DNA of 64,000 bases from Pyrenochaeta sp. MPI-SDFR-AT-0127 (GCA_020747015.1 JAGTJM010000016.1:186001-250000), one strand, 5' to 3'; positions 22,729 through 35,322 are shown, numbered from the stretch's first letter. Notes: generated by a model from the letters alone, not told the origin. Program-made: numbers and translations.

Positions 22729-24440
22729 ATGAGACCTACAACGGCAAGCACATTTGTCGCGAGAGCAAGATGGAGCATTCAACCAGCCGCTGCAACGCCT
22801 CCGAGCGCATACGGACGAGCTGCAGCTTATAGACGGTTATCAACATCACCTTTGGCATCTCGAACGACCCGAGCTTCGCTGCCTTCACAAGCTTCGCCAT
22901 CCTCTGCTCTCTTTTTCTTGCGAAGTGACTTTCTGCCCCAGGATGTTCTTACCCGGACATCCTCCGCATACATTCGCCAATTCTCCGCCCAATCTGCATT
23001 ACGCGAGCAAGCGCAGAAGCAAAAAGGTGTGAAGGAGGACGAGCCCGAAACCCAATGGGACGCAAAGCAAACTGCGAAACCAAAGGCCGGTACCGGCGAG
23101 CAGGCGGCAGGCGAGCAAGCGAAAGAGGGAGAGGAAGCAAAAGAGAAGAAGGCCGGCGAGGAAGAGGCTGGTGAACAAAAAGAAGGCGAAGAAGGTGAAA
23201 AGAAAGAGAAAAAGGATGCACCGCCTCCTCCACCTCACGGCGACAAGACACCATGGCAGGTGTTCACGGAGACTCTACAGCAGGAGTTCCAGGCCTCGAA
23301 GGAATGGAATGAGTCTACAAAGCAACTAGGCGGCTCAATACACGATTTCACCCAGAACCCCCACGTTCAGAAGGCGGGACAGATCTCGGAGGCAGCTAAG
23401 ACTAAGACGGCTGAGGCATTAAAGGCAACTGCGTCTGCGGTTGGTCAAGGTGCAGCATGGACATGGGACACTATGCCCGTGAAGGGCGTTCGTGCAGCCG
23501 CCAGAGTTACTGGTACTGGTATCGAATATGCTACTCGACCAGTGCGACAAACAAAGGCTTTCCAAGCTGTCAAGGAAACAATTGACGATGGCAGCTCCTC
23601 GAGATATGGAGGCTGGACTGAGAAAGAGGAGCGTAGGAAGAGGAGAGAGTTACGCGAGCTGAATGAACTCCAACGAACCGGTGGCAAGCGCGCTGAACCC
23701 ATGGAAGAGGACCCTGAGTGAGTTTTAGTTTCAATTTTGAAGCATATTTGGCTAATTATCCCAGCGCTGGTACCAATGTAACCCTGCACAAAGATGCAAG
23801 ATACAAAGAAGTTTGGCGAGAGTGGAAGGACAACTCGAAGCTCGCCCAAGGCTTCTTCAGCATGAAGTCCGTCTACAATGAGTCCGATAATCCCCTTATT
23901 TCCACCGCTCGCAGCATTTCCGACCGTATCAGCGGTTTCTTCGCCGAGAACGAGACCGCCATGGTCATCAAGAAATTCCGCGAAATGGATCCTAATTTCC
24001 AGATGGAGCCTTTCCTGACTGAGATGCGCGAGTACATCTTACCCGAAGTGCTAGACGCATACGTCAAGGGTGACATTGAGGTGTTAAAGCAGTGGCTTTC
24101 TGCAGCACAATACTCCGTCTATGCAGCGCTGATGCAGCAATACAAGACCGCAGGTTTGATGTCTGACGGCAAGATTGTCGATATCCGCGGTGTTGACGTT
24201 CTGAATGCCAAACTCCTGGAGCCGGGCGAGATTCCCGTCTTTATTCTGACATGCAGAACGCAAGAAGTGCATGTTTATCGCAACGCCAAGAGCGGAGAGC
24301 TGGCGTCTGGTATGGATGACAAGGTCCAGCAGGTCACATACGCCATCGGCGTTACCAGGATACCTGAGGATGTCAACAACCCCGAAACACGAGGGTGGAG
24401 ATTGATTGAACTCCAGAAGAGTGCAAGAGACTACTACTGA
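22729..24440 (+). CDS. TIM44: Mitochondrial import motor subunit Tim44
   Basis: Coding sequence joins 22729-23717 and 23765-24440, 554 aa; the 47-nt intron starts GTGAGT and ends CCCAG. The N-terminus is a long Arg/Ser/Ala-rich presequence of about 90 residues. Residues about 100-165 are a Glu/Lys/Ala low-complexity linker. PWQVFTETLQQEFQASKEW begins the Tim44 helical region. The second exon carries the Tim44-like lipid-binding domain: FFAENETAMVIKKFREMDP, FLTEMREYILPEVLDAYVKGD and RGVDVLNAKLLEPGEIPVFIL. Tim44 anchors mtHsp70 to the TIM23 channel on the matrix side. The acid/base repeat is longer than in yeast and may vary between strains. Confidence 0.95.
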
Positions 24441-25283
24441 TCGACAAGCCCCGCAACACTGTCGCTCAGCTCACTACGCACCTGTACTACTATATTCCGA
24501 ACTTTCACATCGGCGGCTTGTTTCTTTGGCATCTTGTGGCGTCCAAAAGGATACTCGGTCGACTCCTCACCTGGTTTTTCTATTACACTGTTTTATTATA
24601 TATCCGCTACAAGCAAGCAGCTTTTCTATTCAGGGTCACGGAAGTGGATAGACGAACGTTTTGGTAAGACGTATCTGGCGTTCGACATGATGACACACTT
24701 CCCCACTCTGCATGTATACTATGAGGATGATTCGGTGAGGTTGTATGTGTGGGAGATATGAGCTACTGTAAATTACGACGTTGCAGTGCGCAGTGGAGAG
24801 AAGTGGAAGGTGTGGAATCGAATTGAAGTTCGTTTCCAACAAATCTTTTATGATCAAAGTGACTATAAATTGTCTGGACTACCAGCAACAAAACGAGTAT
24901 AATCAGAGGCTCTGCTTGGGACGTCAACAGAATCAGCAGTTCAAGACAGAAGTGGACATGTCCGCCAACCCGTTCAATCCAAAACGTTGCGCCTTGCCAT
25001 CGATATATTTTTAATGCAATATCGGCCGAATCACGCACCAAAAACGCTCACATAGCTCTCGATGCCTATTTCCCTTGGCTCGTACCTCCCTAAAATTTCT
25101 CTTTTACCTCTGCACTCAACCTCCGAAGGGCCGCGCCACAATCGTTGAGCCGAGGCATAATTCTGCTACCCCAGTCCCGAAGACGCTCCGGGCGCAGAAC
25201 CTCCGATGACACCTACCCTTCACCGACTCAATTCGCAAAGATTTAAGCTAGCGGGCAATTTTCTCTCCTAGGCGCACGTAATC
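24441..25283. other. Intergenic region between TIM44 and thioesterase gene
   Basis: 843 bp: TIM44 3' UTR and promoter of the downstream gene. No supported frame. Confidence 0.5.
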
Positions 25284-26333
25284 ATGTATGCCGCAAGGTC
25301 TGCCTTATCGAGACATGTGGGTCGGAATATTGTAGGAGGCAGGAGCAACTTTGCGCCGCTCCGGCGCGAGGTCGGCGGGTCTGGTATAAGAGATGCAATG
25401 ACCCCGGGGGCAAAGAGTGGAGGTATTGATAGACAGATTAGGTTGCAAAGTAGTGTTGGTAAGTCATATACCCCTGCTGTTCATGTTTTTGTCTGCAACC
25501 GAGCAAGTAGTCATATCTAACCCTCTTCAGCTTCACAAACCCAAGCTCAACCACAGTCACAAACTACACCACCACCACCAAATCCAAATCTTAACTCTCC
25601 TGCTGCGAAGAAGCCTCTCGCTATCCGCCTTCCCATCGCCCTAGCCCTTACACTCCTCACCTTCAGTGCAGGCTTCGTCATGGCCGGCGCCCCAGCCCTC
25701 GAATCCCTCCGGGACATTGCAAACCCACCCACCGACGCTGAAACACTCGAGCTCTTCACACCGTCGACAGCCGAAGTTGCCGAGATAGAACGATCCATAT
25801 GGGAACACCCACTTACCAAGCGCCTACTCGCAGACGAAAAGTACATAGCCTCGCGGCCACACCTCAAGATCCCCGAGAAGCTGCGGGCGCAGAACTTGAC
25901 CGGAGGCACCCTCCTAGGACCTGACAAGATTGCCGTGCCACCACTACAATTCACGACCGAAGACGGGAGCACGTTTGTTAGCATCCAATACCTCGGCCCC
26001 GCGCTGTGCGGACACCCGGGAATTGTACATGGCGGCCTGCTCGCAACGCTCCTCGACGAGGGCCTCGCTCGCTGCTGTTTCCCCGCCCTCCCCAACAAAG
26101 TCGCCGTCACTGCTTCGCTCAATATAACCTACAAGGCGCCAGTCATGGCGGGCCAGGTCGTTGTGCTCCGCGCCGAGACGACAAAGGTTGAGGGCAGGAA
26201 GGCGTGGGTCAAGGGCTGGCTGGAGACGCTGGTCGATGAGAAGGAAGGGGAGAAGGCCATTGTGCTGACAGAAGGCGAGGCGCTGTTTATTGAGCCGAGG
26301 CAGGCGGCGCAGATGAGGAGAGTTGTCAACTAA
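25284..26333 (+). CDS. Hotdog-fold acyl-CoA thioesterase, membrane-anchored, probably mitochondrial
   Basis: Coding sequence joins 25284-25458 and 25531-26333, 325 aa; the 72-nt intron starts GTAAGT and ends TTCAG. The N-terminus (MYAARSALSRHVGRN) is basic and amphipathic like a presequence. A Pro/Gln-rich linker leads to one hydrophobic segment, LAIRLPIALALTLLTFSAGF (residues about 88-107). The hotdog (4HBT) domain follows, with the diagnostic GIVHGGLLATLLDEGLARC helix and ASLNITYKAPVMAGQVVVLRAE strands. Such proteins hydrolyse acyl-CoA esters. The layout (presequence, one membrane segment, hotdog domain) suggests an inner-membrane protein; chain-length preference is unknown. Confidence 0.85.
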
Positions 26334-27289
26334 GGTTCAGGGGTCGCGGTAGTAGAGGCATTGCGCGGTGTTTGGAGTTCCTCCCTTGATGTTTTGATAG
26401 ATATGGGTGCATCTAGTATGATAATAAGCTATAGAAACGGACATACGCCGTCATCTGGAATAAGACAAACCATACAATATGCCCGGCCAATGCATATATG
26501 CCGTCATATCGCGCTAGAAGTATGGCCAGGGTATGCACTCTAGATAACACACAATAATCACGGGTTATCATCAAGATATCTTTACAGTTTACTTTGATAC
26601 TCGCTTCTCATTAGATATATTAAGTCCAACATGCGTCTAGTCTAGACGCGGGAGCAGCTCAATAGCGGCAAGCAGCAAAACTAGCTACATACAGGAGATC
26701 TTGGTTCCCATCTTTCGGCGCCTCGACAGACAAAACAAGTTAAGATGAAAAAAAAATGCTCATGTAGACAATGAGATGCACGTGTGGTGTAAATAAGCCC
26801 CATCAGCACAAAAAAAGGGAATTTGATAGAAAGCATGAAGAGTGAAAGTAAAGCTAGGGATAGAAGGAAAGACGAGAAAAGAAAAGAAAATGCTATGTAC
26901 ACTGTGGTATTGAGGAATATAGGGTTAGTGGAGTTTGAGCTTGGTATAGTTTGTTTTGACGTGAGCATCTTATCGTTCGTAAACAAGAGGAGCTGGACGT
27001 CGGGTATCTGTAGTGACCGGTCGCGAAGCGATGGCTTCGGGGTATGAGGTATGACGCGCAAGAGAAAGCAGGGACACAAAAGGTTTTTGAGACTGAAGAC
27101 GCCCGGCGCTGAGGATGCATGCTCAATAGAAAGAGTTGCTGATGTACAGAATCGAAGGAGATCCGTCGCTGAATAATGCCACTTTTCCAGGTGTCGTATA
27201 TGTATGCGGATGTTGGTGATGAGTGTTGGGCGAGCCATGAGTTGGTTTGCCTCAAGCAGAGATGGTGTGGATGAATAGGTTCAGGACAT
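26334..27289. other. Spacer between convergent thioesterase and kelch genes
   Basis: 956 bp, AT-richer than the flanks, with several A/T tracts. Likely the two 3' UTRs; nothing else is supported. Confidence 0.5.
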
Positions 27290-29758
27290 TCATCGACTCG
27301 TACCCAGATTCAGCCAGGACATGTCCGATTGTCCTTTCTTCGGGTCATCTTGATTGGGACCAGGGCCGGGGAACATGGTGACTGTGCTCTCATGGCCTAC
27401 CCGTGGAGGGGGGTAGAAGGAGCCGAATTTGGGGCTTGGCAACACCCCGTGCTGTGCCCCTTGAGACCCATTTTGACCAGGGAATACGGTCACAGTACTA
27501 CCACGATCCTGTGGTGGCTCACCCAGGCGAGGTGGTGTGGGATACATTGAGCTGAACTTGCTCTTGGGCATGTCTTCTACTGGTGCGGCAGGAGCATTGC
27601 CAGTTGGGAACATAGTGAATGTGCTGTCCCGAGTATCGGGTATGACAGGTGATTGTCCTTGACCAGGATAGAAGGAACTGAAATTGCTCTTTGGGTAGAA
27701 CGAGTCCGTACCGTCGGCATAGTATGAGCTAGCAACATCGTACTTGGCGTTGGGCTCAATGACCATGCTGCCTGTGTAGTTGCTGCTGGTCCTCCGGTTA
27801 TCACCGACCGGGGTCCAACTCTCGACAGGTTTGTGGAAGTAGTCACCGTCGTGACTGATACCGGACCTCGTGCTACCGTTGGAATTGGCGCGTCCAAGTT
27901 CTGCCTGCATTGGTTGAACCTGGTGTGGCAAGATTCCCCTAGGAGTTCCAAGAGTTGGGCTTCCACTAGCTACCCGACTGAGACGCTGTCCGTCGAATTT
28001 TGGTATTTCGAGAGGTGCGATATGCTGTGACGGGTGCTGGTTGTACATCCGAGAGTTGGTGTACTGCGACTGGCTTACTATGCTTGTCCTGTCCGAAGCG
28101 TATGTCGATCGATCTGGTTGCATGTTGGCAAGGTTCGTAGCTTCATTATTCGCAAAGTAACGGCTCCAGCCAGAGCTGCGAGCTCGAGGAGCGGTTTTGG
28201 CGGCAGGCGGCGTCCGACTGGAATTCTGGCGAACCATTTTTTCCTCCACAGGCTCTGGCTTGAGGTCAAATTTCGATAGCTCGACAGGGTCTGAGTAACC
28301 AAGCGGGCTCGTCTTCTTGACGAGCCCTGCTGTACTTGCATCGCTTGCTGTGTTCTTCTTGTGACCGTTTGCTCCACGGCCCTGGATGATAGCTAGCGAT
28401 GTAGATGATTCATTGTTAAGATTGTGTTGATAGCCAACCACTGATCCGCCAGCTTCTTTCATGAAGTCGGCACCACGGTCAGCGAAGCTCATACGGTCCT
28501 TCTCCAGATATCCCTGGTTCTTCCTGCTCTTGTTCTTCCGGTATCTGAGACAGATCAGGATCAATACAAGGACCAGGGCAATTCCAAAAATGGTACCCAA
28601 CGTAGCTCCAAGAACAGTCATCATTTTGCCCTTATTGCTAGGTGGACTTGCAGGCACAGCGGCCACATCGGAGGCTGCTGAGCTGGGCCTTGCTGATAGA
28701 GTTGCTGTTGATGTTGGACGAGAGGTAGAAGATGCCGTTGAAGACAGCTCAGAATTGAGCAAAACCTGCTGCCCAGAAAAGACGGCTGTCGCATTTAGCC
28801 ACGAGTTTGTGTTTGCGTCGAACAGGACGAGTGGGTTCGTCTGGTTTCCACCGCTTGCAACAGTGATACCATCGTCACCTTGTGCAAGAGAGTAACCTGA
28901 CCGCGTTGATTCTGGGGCGTAGGTTGCGTTGTACGTTGACCAATTTGATACAGTCGTTCGCTTGGTCTTGCCGCCAACAGTTGTGCCTGGGGCAGCGGGT
29001 TTTCCATCCTTGTCAACGAGCAGGATTCTTTCCACCTTATTTGGGGCAACACTCATGTCGTACTTTTCCAGGGCTTTGCTTCCGTCTTTGCCGGTGACAA
29101 TCATACATTGTATAGACTCCTGATTGACGATTGGTTGCTGAAGGGTGACACCAACGTCCCGCCACCCCTCTGCTTCGCTGAATTTCCAGACGGCTGTGTT
29201 GAGTACACCACCACCAACCAGCAATGCAGAGTTTGCGTCCGAGGACATGAGCATCGGCTTAACCGATGGGGGTGCTCCTGCCGAAGGCAGACTTTGAACC
29301 GCGTAGGGTGGTTGCGTGGAGAATAGGAATGATTGCGATGATGGGCCGTTGTCGCCTTTGGTTTGTGATCCTGCGTAGACGAAAATCTTCTGTGAGTCCT
29401 GTAGATAGACTGCGGCATGGTTCAGTCGGTTTTGTGTATTCCAGCTTTCTGCCCGTAGCCAATCCCACTTCTTCTCTGCAAATGAGTAGTGCATGAGTCC
29501 TGGATAATCCCACGTCGCAGCGGTCTCGTTTACGGATCCTCCAACAATATAAAGTTTGGCAGCCTTTGCGTCTCCTTTTGGTACTGCCTTCACACACTGC
29601 GCTCCCGTCAAGGATATGTCCATTGGCAACACCTGCCATTGCGCCCCCTCTTCAAGCTTCAACGACTGAAAACCGAATGGTGAATAGACATAAAGCGTGT
29701 CCTCATGAACAATTGAGCAATGGCCGCTCAGCGGGAACTTGGGTTCCGGAGTGCCCAT
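27290..29758 (-). CDS. Kelch/galactose-oxidase-like membrane-anchored protein
   Basis: A single-exon frame of 822 aa from ATG at 29758. Residues 1 to about 330 are beta-propeller-like, with KLYIVGGSVNET, KIFVYAGSQTKGD and SALLVGGGVLNTAVWKF blades. Residues 335-375 are a Ser/Thr/Pro stalk. Residues about 379-404 (VLGATLGTIFGIALVLVLIL) form one transmembrane helix followed by basic LRYRKNKSRK. The remaining 400 residues are a disordered, Ser/Pro-rich cytoplasmic tail, with three degenerate copies of an FSSFYP...STVTMFP unit near the end. No signal peptide is visible before the propeller, which is odd for an outside domain. The architecture resembles fungal cell-surface kelch proteins that are often mis-named in databases; function is unknown. 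Confidence 0.82.
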   Translation of the reverse strand: MGTPEPKFPLSGHCSIVHEDTLYVYSPFGFQSLKLEEGAQWQVLPMDISLTGAQCVKAVPKGDAKAAKLYIVGGSVNETAATWDYPGLMHYSFAEKKWDWLRAESWNTQNRLNHAAVYLQDSQKIFVYAGSQTKGDNGPSSQSFLFSTQPPYAVQSLPSAGAPPSVKPMLMSSDANSALLVGGGVLNTAVWKFSEAEGWRDVGVTLQQPIVNQESIQCMIVTGKDGSKALEKYDMSVAPNKVERILLVDKDGKPAAPGTTVGGKTKRTTVSNWSTYNATYAPESTRSGYSLAQGDDGITVASGGNQTNPLVLFDANTNSWLNATAVFSGQQVLLNSELSSTASSTSRPTSTATLSARPSSAASDVAAVPASPPSNKGKMMTVLGATLGTIFGIALVLVLILICLRYRKNKSRKNQGYLEKDRMSFADRGADFMKEAGGSVVGYQHNLNNESSTSLAIIQGRGANGHKKNTASDASTAGLVKKTSPLGYSDPVELSKFDLKPEPVEEKMVRQNSSRTPPAAKTAPRARSSGWSRYFANNEATNLANMQPDRSTYASDRTSIVSQSQYTNSRMYNQHPSQHIAPLEIPKFDGQRLSRVASGSPTLGTPRGILPHQVQPMQAELGRANSNGSTRSGISHDGDYFHKPVESWTPVGDNRRTSSNYTGSMVIEPNAKYDVASSYYADGTDSFYPKSNFSSFYPGQGQSPVIPDTRDSTFTMFPTGNAPAAPVEDMPKSKFSSMYPTPPRLGEPPQDRGSTVTVFPGQNGSQGAQHGVLPSPKFGSFYPPPRVGHESTVTMFPGPGPNQDDPKKGQSDMSWLNLGTSR

Positions 29759-32700
29759 GTTTTACAGATTCTAGAGGTAAGTCTAGGTGGCGAGAGAATC
29801 AGAGGACTCGAGCGACGGCTCGGGATAATACGAGAGCAACCAACAACCGACTATGTTTCTGCCCTAATTCTCATGACGAAAGGTAGGTTCAAGAGGCGGC
29901 GACAGAAGAGGTGGAGCTGGGAGCTGTGTCTGTTTGTGAGTGCTGGAGGCAGACGACTCGATGTGGTATGACGGCGTCTGGCACTGGGGAAAGAGGATGA
30001 ACTGCAGGAGAATGGCGTGTCAGCAGTGTGGGTAAGCATGGAACGCGTTGAACATACTCGAATCAGAGACAGAATATCGAGACTGAGCGCAACAGTGAGG
30101 TCTCAATGCGGGTGTGAAACCAAGACAGGGCAACAGGAAAGAATGCACCGAGAGCGATGGGGCAACGCTCTGTCAAAGAGGCTTGCCTGTAGGGGTCGGA
30201 ACGGAAGGGTTGGAATGAGAGGCAGCAGCACAGCACAGCGGTGTGCAGGAGTTGGAGGGGGAAGGGGTGGTTGGTACCGTCAAGGCGTGAGACTGTTCAG
30301 GCTCTTCTTTGGAGGCTGAAGCTGGGGAGAGACAGTCGAGCCTGAGCGAAGGGGAGGTGTGGTCCAACCGGCCGCTGCTGGGGTCCATGGCCTGCTCACG
30401 GTCGCGCAAGGGCAGCCATGGGGTTGGCTTGGGCGTGTGCCCAAAGCGGACAAGTGGCGACGGCACGAGCGACAGTGAGACCTAGAGCGGACCCTGCACA
30501 CGAAGACGGTCAGGGGTAAACTCGAGCAGGCCGGCCAATGGCAGGCGGCCTCTGTCGTCGCCATTCGCCAGTGCCCCTGGCCTTGCCCAAGTCCATTTTA
30601 GCGTTCCTTTTAGCCAAGAGAGGGTGCCTGCAGCGAAGAAACAGCCCACGCTCGGAACACACTCCTGTGTGCAAACTGCAGCACGCATTATTCCTGCGAA
30701 CATGTTCAGCTGCGGGGTCAACGCTATGTGTGCTGCCTGACGCCGTCGTCCAGCGCCCGTCCAGCGCCCGTCCAGCGCCCCTCGAGCCCCGTCCAGCACT
30801 TCGGGAGGTCGTCAAGCCATAGTTTACGGTTTGTTGCGCTGCCGATCGGAATATGCTGCCTCGTTCAGGGCTTCCTTCTGCGCATGAAACTTCAACACGA
30901 CGGGACGAGCAAGGATTGTCATCATTTCCGCTCCTTCGACGGCTTCACGAATCAAGACAGACCGCTCCTTTTGCCTGTCCCTCTCAACTCGGCAGCGCAG
31001 CCACTTTGCCGCGTTGGGCATGGAGCACAGTGGCATGCGACTGCACAAGAGCAGCGTCGGATATGCATCTCCATCTATAATCTTCGAGACGGCTGCATCA
31101 TTTGCCTAAGATCCCACGCCATCGTGCATGCGTACACGCTCTTGCCTGTGCTACACAATCCCGGCCATGCTCGCCGAAGCTTCTGGCAGTCGTCGTGTTG
31201 GCGCTGGTAGTCGCAGTAGCACCTTGCCCATCCTCGAGTCTGTCATTTCCTTGACGCCTCTGTGTGCCGAGTCGCCCTTCGTGGACAACGTTTGATTACC
31301 ATCACGCCTCCATCACATTCACTTGGGCGCCATTCGAGATTGTCGTGTGTGATGGCATGACCGCAATGTCGAGGCGCGCGCGCAGCATGGCGGTTCGTGA
31401 CTGGGTGTGGAGTCGCACCGCCCCTCTACTGCCATATGAAACGGAAACAGCGACCCAGGACCCACCACACTGGCGCGCCTGTCACGACTCACCCGAGCAA
31501 AACGGCAAGTGTTACGCACGCCCCTGCTCACTCTACGAATGCCTTTTTACAGCAATGAACGCGCTGCTCACCATTTTCATCTGCTTTGGAGCGCTTTGAT
31601 TGATTGTTGCTAAAAACACTTTTTGCTGCTGCCATTCCTTGCCATGACCACATTGGTCGCACTGCATGCATTCTTATTAACCATACGGACAAGCACCCCG
31701 CCAGCATGACCCCGTTGCAGCCACCCCATATTACCGTCAGCCTGACCATATACCGTGAGGCCGGACTCTCCTGCCAGCTCTTCTCTACTTAGCCTTCATC
31801 AACATGACGCCGTGCATGGATATCACATCTCGATCCAGAGACATGGGACCCTTTCGGCAAAGATCTTCTGTTGCTGCCGGCATACCAGGACATCCCGGCT
31901 ATCTTCACCTGTCACGACACAATGTCGGCTCTCTTTGCAATGATCTTCGTCCAGTCTGCAGATATTCGTCGCTTGATGGAGCACCATTAGCCTTCTGCTT
32001 TTGGCTGTCGTCGTATCTTGACTTCTGTTTCTCTTCACCCGCGGTCCGCTGTACTTGCATTAGGTTTATATTTATCCACCTGTTCTTCATGCGAAACAGA
32101 ATCTCCACCGACAAGTCTCCGTCGTTTCACTTTCGCAACGGTAGGGCTGCCACGTCCTCATCGTCATTTACGGTTTCGTCTGTTTCGCTATGCGTTCTTT
32201 CGCTGCCTGGATCCGGGGAAACACACGTGGCCAAGCACGACCTCATTAACCGATACTAATGCGTCGGAAGACAGTGCTCAAGAGCCCGAACGCCAATATG
32301 AACCAAAGTCCACCAAGTCAGCTGGTGGAACCTGTCTGGTTGCTATGCTCGGACTTTGTGGGTCGACACCAAGCAATACTTCAACGATAGCCATAAACAT
32401 GCCTAGCACAATCTATCTGACGAATCGAAGACGATACACGTTTCCGCATGATGATACACCGCAAATCTCGCTGTACCTTCACTGCCCTCTAATCGACAGT
32501 TTCGCATGCGATAGATATAGTGTTTCGGCTACACATGCCCAGCAACCATGGATGGCGACAGCAACGAGAAAAATCCTCCGCATCTAAAACTACAATTGGT
32601 GGAGAGCCCTACATAATACATCTGTACAATATTATCCGAGCACTATACGTGCGCATCATGATCGAGGTCGTCACGTACGTCGCTTCTTCGGAGCACATGG

Positions 32701-34760
32701 AGAACTTGCGGGGAAGACATGCATAGAATCAATATATGCAATACTGCGTGTGCAACCACACGTTTGAAGAGTTTACCAATTACGACAACACGGCAATCAT
32801 GAGCAAGTGCCGCTCTCAATGTCGAAGTACTCATCTCACTCCGGTCATCAACGATTCTGGTTGTCATGTCCCCTTCCTGGCCGTAAGATCTGCTATTTAC
32901 TCAACAGAAGAGGCATAATATTTGCGCAACATACTGCTGACATGCGTGCATTTGATTTCTACCCGTCAGCCCCCTGATATACGTTCGCTTAGTATCTCCG
33001 GGCAATATCACGGGTACTTTAGGTAGCTTCCGTCATCGCAATCCATGTTTCTCCGTTTACAGATATAGACGCTATCTGCAATCGCTAACAACGGCTAGAT
33101 ATCGGCATGAAAATGCCCAGCAAGCCAGTTCCTTGGTTCACTCTGGACATGTTGGAACATGTCCCACACTGCTTAGTGAGGTTTACAAGCCGCCGAATCG
33201 CTATTCAACTGTACTCTGGACCTTGTATGTGATTGTTTTGGCGCGTTCATTAGATCAAACCAAGAGTCTGCCATGAATGAGCAGCCATTGTTCGTTCAGC
33301 CAAAAGCCGTAAGACCTTGAGTGACTATACGAAGCCATGCTGCATGGACTTGGAGTCTAAAGCTCTTGTCAAAGTCCCGTGTTAGAACACACACAATCGA
33401 TGTCAAAGAGATGTCCTGCATGGTCACTGCTGTCCAGCTGCGATGCACCAAGGTGAACCAACAGCTCTAATGTCCAAGTTTGTCCATGAGCTTAACATGT
33501 GTGTTTCAGCTCATTTTCGGCATACATACCTGGTTAAACCCTTCTCTAAAACTCAATATCAGAAAGTCTACAATCATGCACCTCTATTACAGCTGTTGTC
33601 AAGCCTTGTCTGTCCTTCATGCTACCAACAAGCGAAGTGAGCTTACACTTGCGGTGGTGTCTAGCAGAAACATTACCACACAGTCCCGCTCACAGCAAAT
33701 CTCAGTATTGCAGAAGGTCAAGCAATATTCAGCTAAATAAGAATATATTTGCTTACTTCTACACAACTACCTCGAAACATCATTCATCATATTTCAGTCC
33801 ACAGCTAGCTATGTTCAGACATCATTACGCAGACACGCTTACACTACAGCCCAAACCCCTCGTAGTGAAATGGTATCCCAAACTACATACAATGCTAGCC
33901 GCCGAGTCGACTGTGGGTGGAAAAATAATTCAGCGTCGGCATCTGTCGGGACGAAACCTCAAACATCGGACCAGGAGAGCTAGCATTACCGTGGCCCCTC
34001 CCCAACACGACCGGATCCATCGTGCAGGTTGCTGAGTACCCGCAACTGCAGTGGCATGCAGCAAGTGAAACGGCGGCTAATTGTCCGTCGACGACGGAGA
34101 CGGTCGAGACGCCCCGTCAGCTGAGGATGCAGCAGGCGACGGACTTGAACCTTAGATCGGTAGGTGGGAAGTATGTGGGCACGATTGCAGTGGAGAAAGA
34201 AAATTGGGTTCATGGACTTTGAAGATTGATTTTGAAAACTAACACTTGGTACGAGAATGGCACAGGTGGCGCAAATAGTCTGCTGTCCTGTGGAATGTAT
34301 CTCACCATCAAACCATCCCCTTCATCGGAGGCCTCGAAGACGGTCTGCAGGTGAGCAATGACATATTGTCATCTGGCATTATTCTGCGCTAGTCGTATAA
34401 CTGCAATGCAACCACGAAGTACGGTTGATGAGTAGATATTCTAGCGGGTTGGGGATCATCACGTTCATACTACGAGTCTCACGGCAAAGGCTGGAGTAAC
34501 AATTTCCTTTCATTGTCGTACTCCAGGTCTCTCTCGTGGTATCATTTCGCAAAATAAAAATCTTCGATGAGGGCCGAATGACGGCGAGTCCATTGTTCGA
34601 GCTAGAAGCCGGTGTAACGCCCTGCTTTTTCATGCGTGTCGCATGCCCAGACCGTGAACCCATGATATGCATTCCGCCCGCTCGTTGAAAGGGTAAAAGA
34701 CTATGTGGGTCTTAGCCCTTCAAAGCCATAATGTGTCGTCAACTAAAGGAAGCAAAGCGC
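29759..34760. other. 5-kb region without a supportable gene
   Basis: The longest gap in the window. Open frames up to about 190 codons occur (for example at 32018-32587 and 30728-31210), but they are overlapped by others on both strands, show no family motif and no consistent codon use. A stretch near 34020-34340 reads somewhat like coding sequence (GGKYVGTIAVEKENWV, then TNTWYENGTG), but I cannot connect it to a start or a family. The region may hold a very long promoter or 5' UTR of the kelch gene, a non-coding RNA, or a decayed gene. Confidence 0.4.
30748..30780. repeat. Tandem 11-bp repeat GTCCAGCGCCC, three copies
   Basis: Three exact head-to-tail copies, followed 11 bp later by another GTCCAGC. 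It lies about 1 kb upstream of the kelch gene start in a GC-rich stretch. No role is known. Confidence 0.85.
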
Positions 34761-35322
34761 TTATGCCTCCCTCCTCTTCTTCTTCTCCTCGCGGCCGGCG
34801 CCCTTGCGCTCCAGGATCGACTCTCGGTCTTTGTCGAGCTTGAGCTTGGTGACAACAACCTTCGAGGGGGCGATGGGGATGGGGACCGACTGGCCGTTGC
34901 TCTTCTCGCGGACGACTGTGTTATCACTTAGTATGCGATTTGTGTCGCTCAATACGGGGAGTACGCACTGCCGTTAACGTGGATGCAGTACTTGAGGCGG
35001 TAGACGGAGGTGACCTTGCCCTCACGTCCCTTGTTGCTGCCGCGCACAACGGTGATCTCGTCCTGCAGAATCTTAGCAAACCACGACAGTTGAAATAAGC
35101 ATTTTAGATACTTACATCCTTGCGGATGGGAATGCTGCGTACACCGTGCTTTTCGCGGAGCTCCTTACTCAGTGGCGCCTGAAGGCTGTTAGAACATGTC
35201 CATCATGATGTTCCAATGCTTCATACGCTCATGATGACCCGACGCGCACTACTCGGCGCACCGAAGTGTGCCTTTCGTGACTTGCGACGAGAGCTCGCGA
35301 TAACTGCCTGGACCTTGGCCAT
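34761..35322 (-). CDS. RPL26: 60S ribosomal protein L26 (uL24)
   Basis: Four exons (35227-35322, 35116-35178, 34969-35062, 34761-34915) give 135 aa. It begins MAKVQAVIASSRRKSRKAHF and continues APLSKELREKHGVRSIPIRKD, then the KOW motif DDEITVVRGSNKGREGKVTSVYRLKY, and ends in a Lys/Arg/Glu tail. This is the standard uL24 layout; the protein binds near the peptide exit tunnel. Three introns in so short a gene is usual for fungal ribosomal protein genes. All donors are GT (GTATGA, GTAAGT, GTGCGT) and all acceptors AG. It is head-to-head with the AT-hook gene across 421 bp. Confidence 0.95.

Noticed and set aside
32018..32587. 189-codon open frame in the 5-kb gap
   Set aside because: Overlapped by other frames on the same and opposite strands; composition is Cys/Ser/Arg-rich as in non-coding DNA.
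34022..34360. Possible coding remnant (GGKYVGTIAVEKENWV, TNTWYENGTG)
   Set aside because: Stops interrupt it, no start or family could be assigned.
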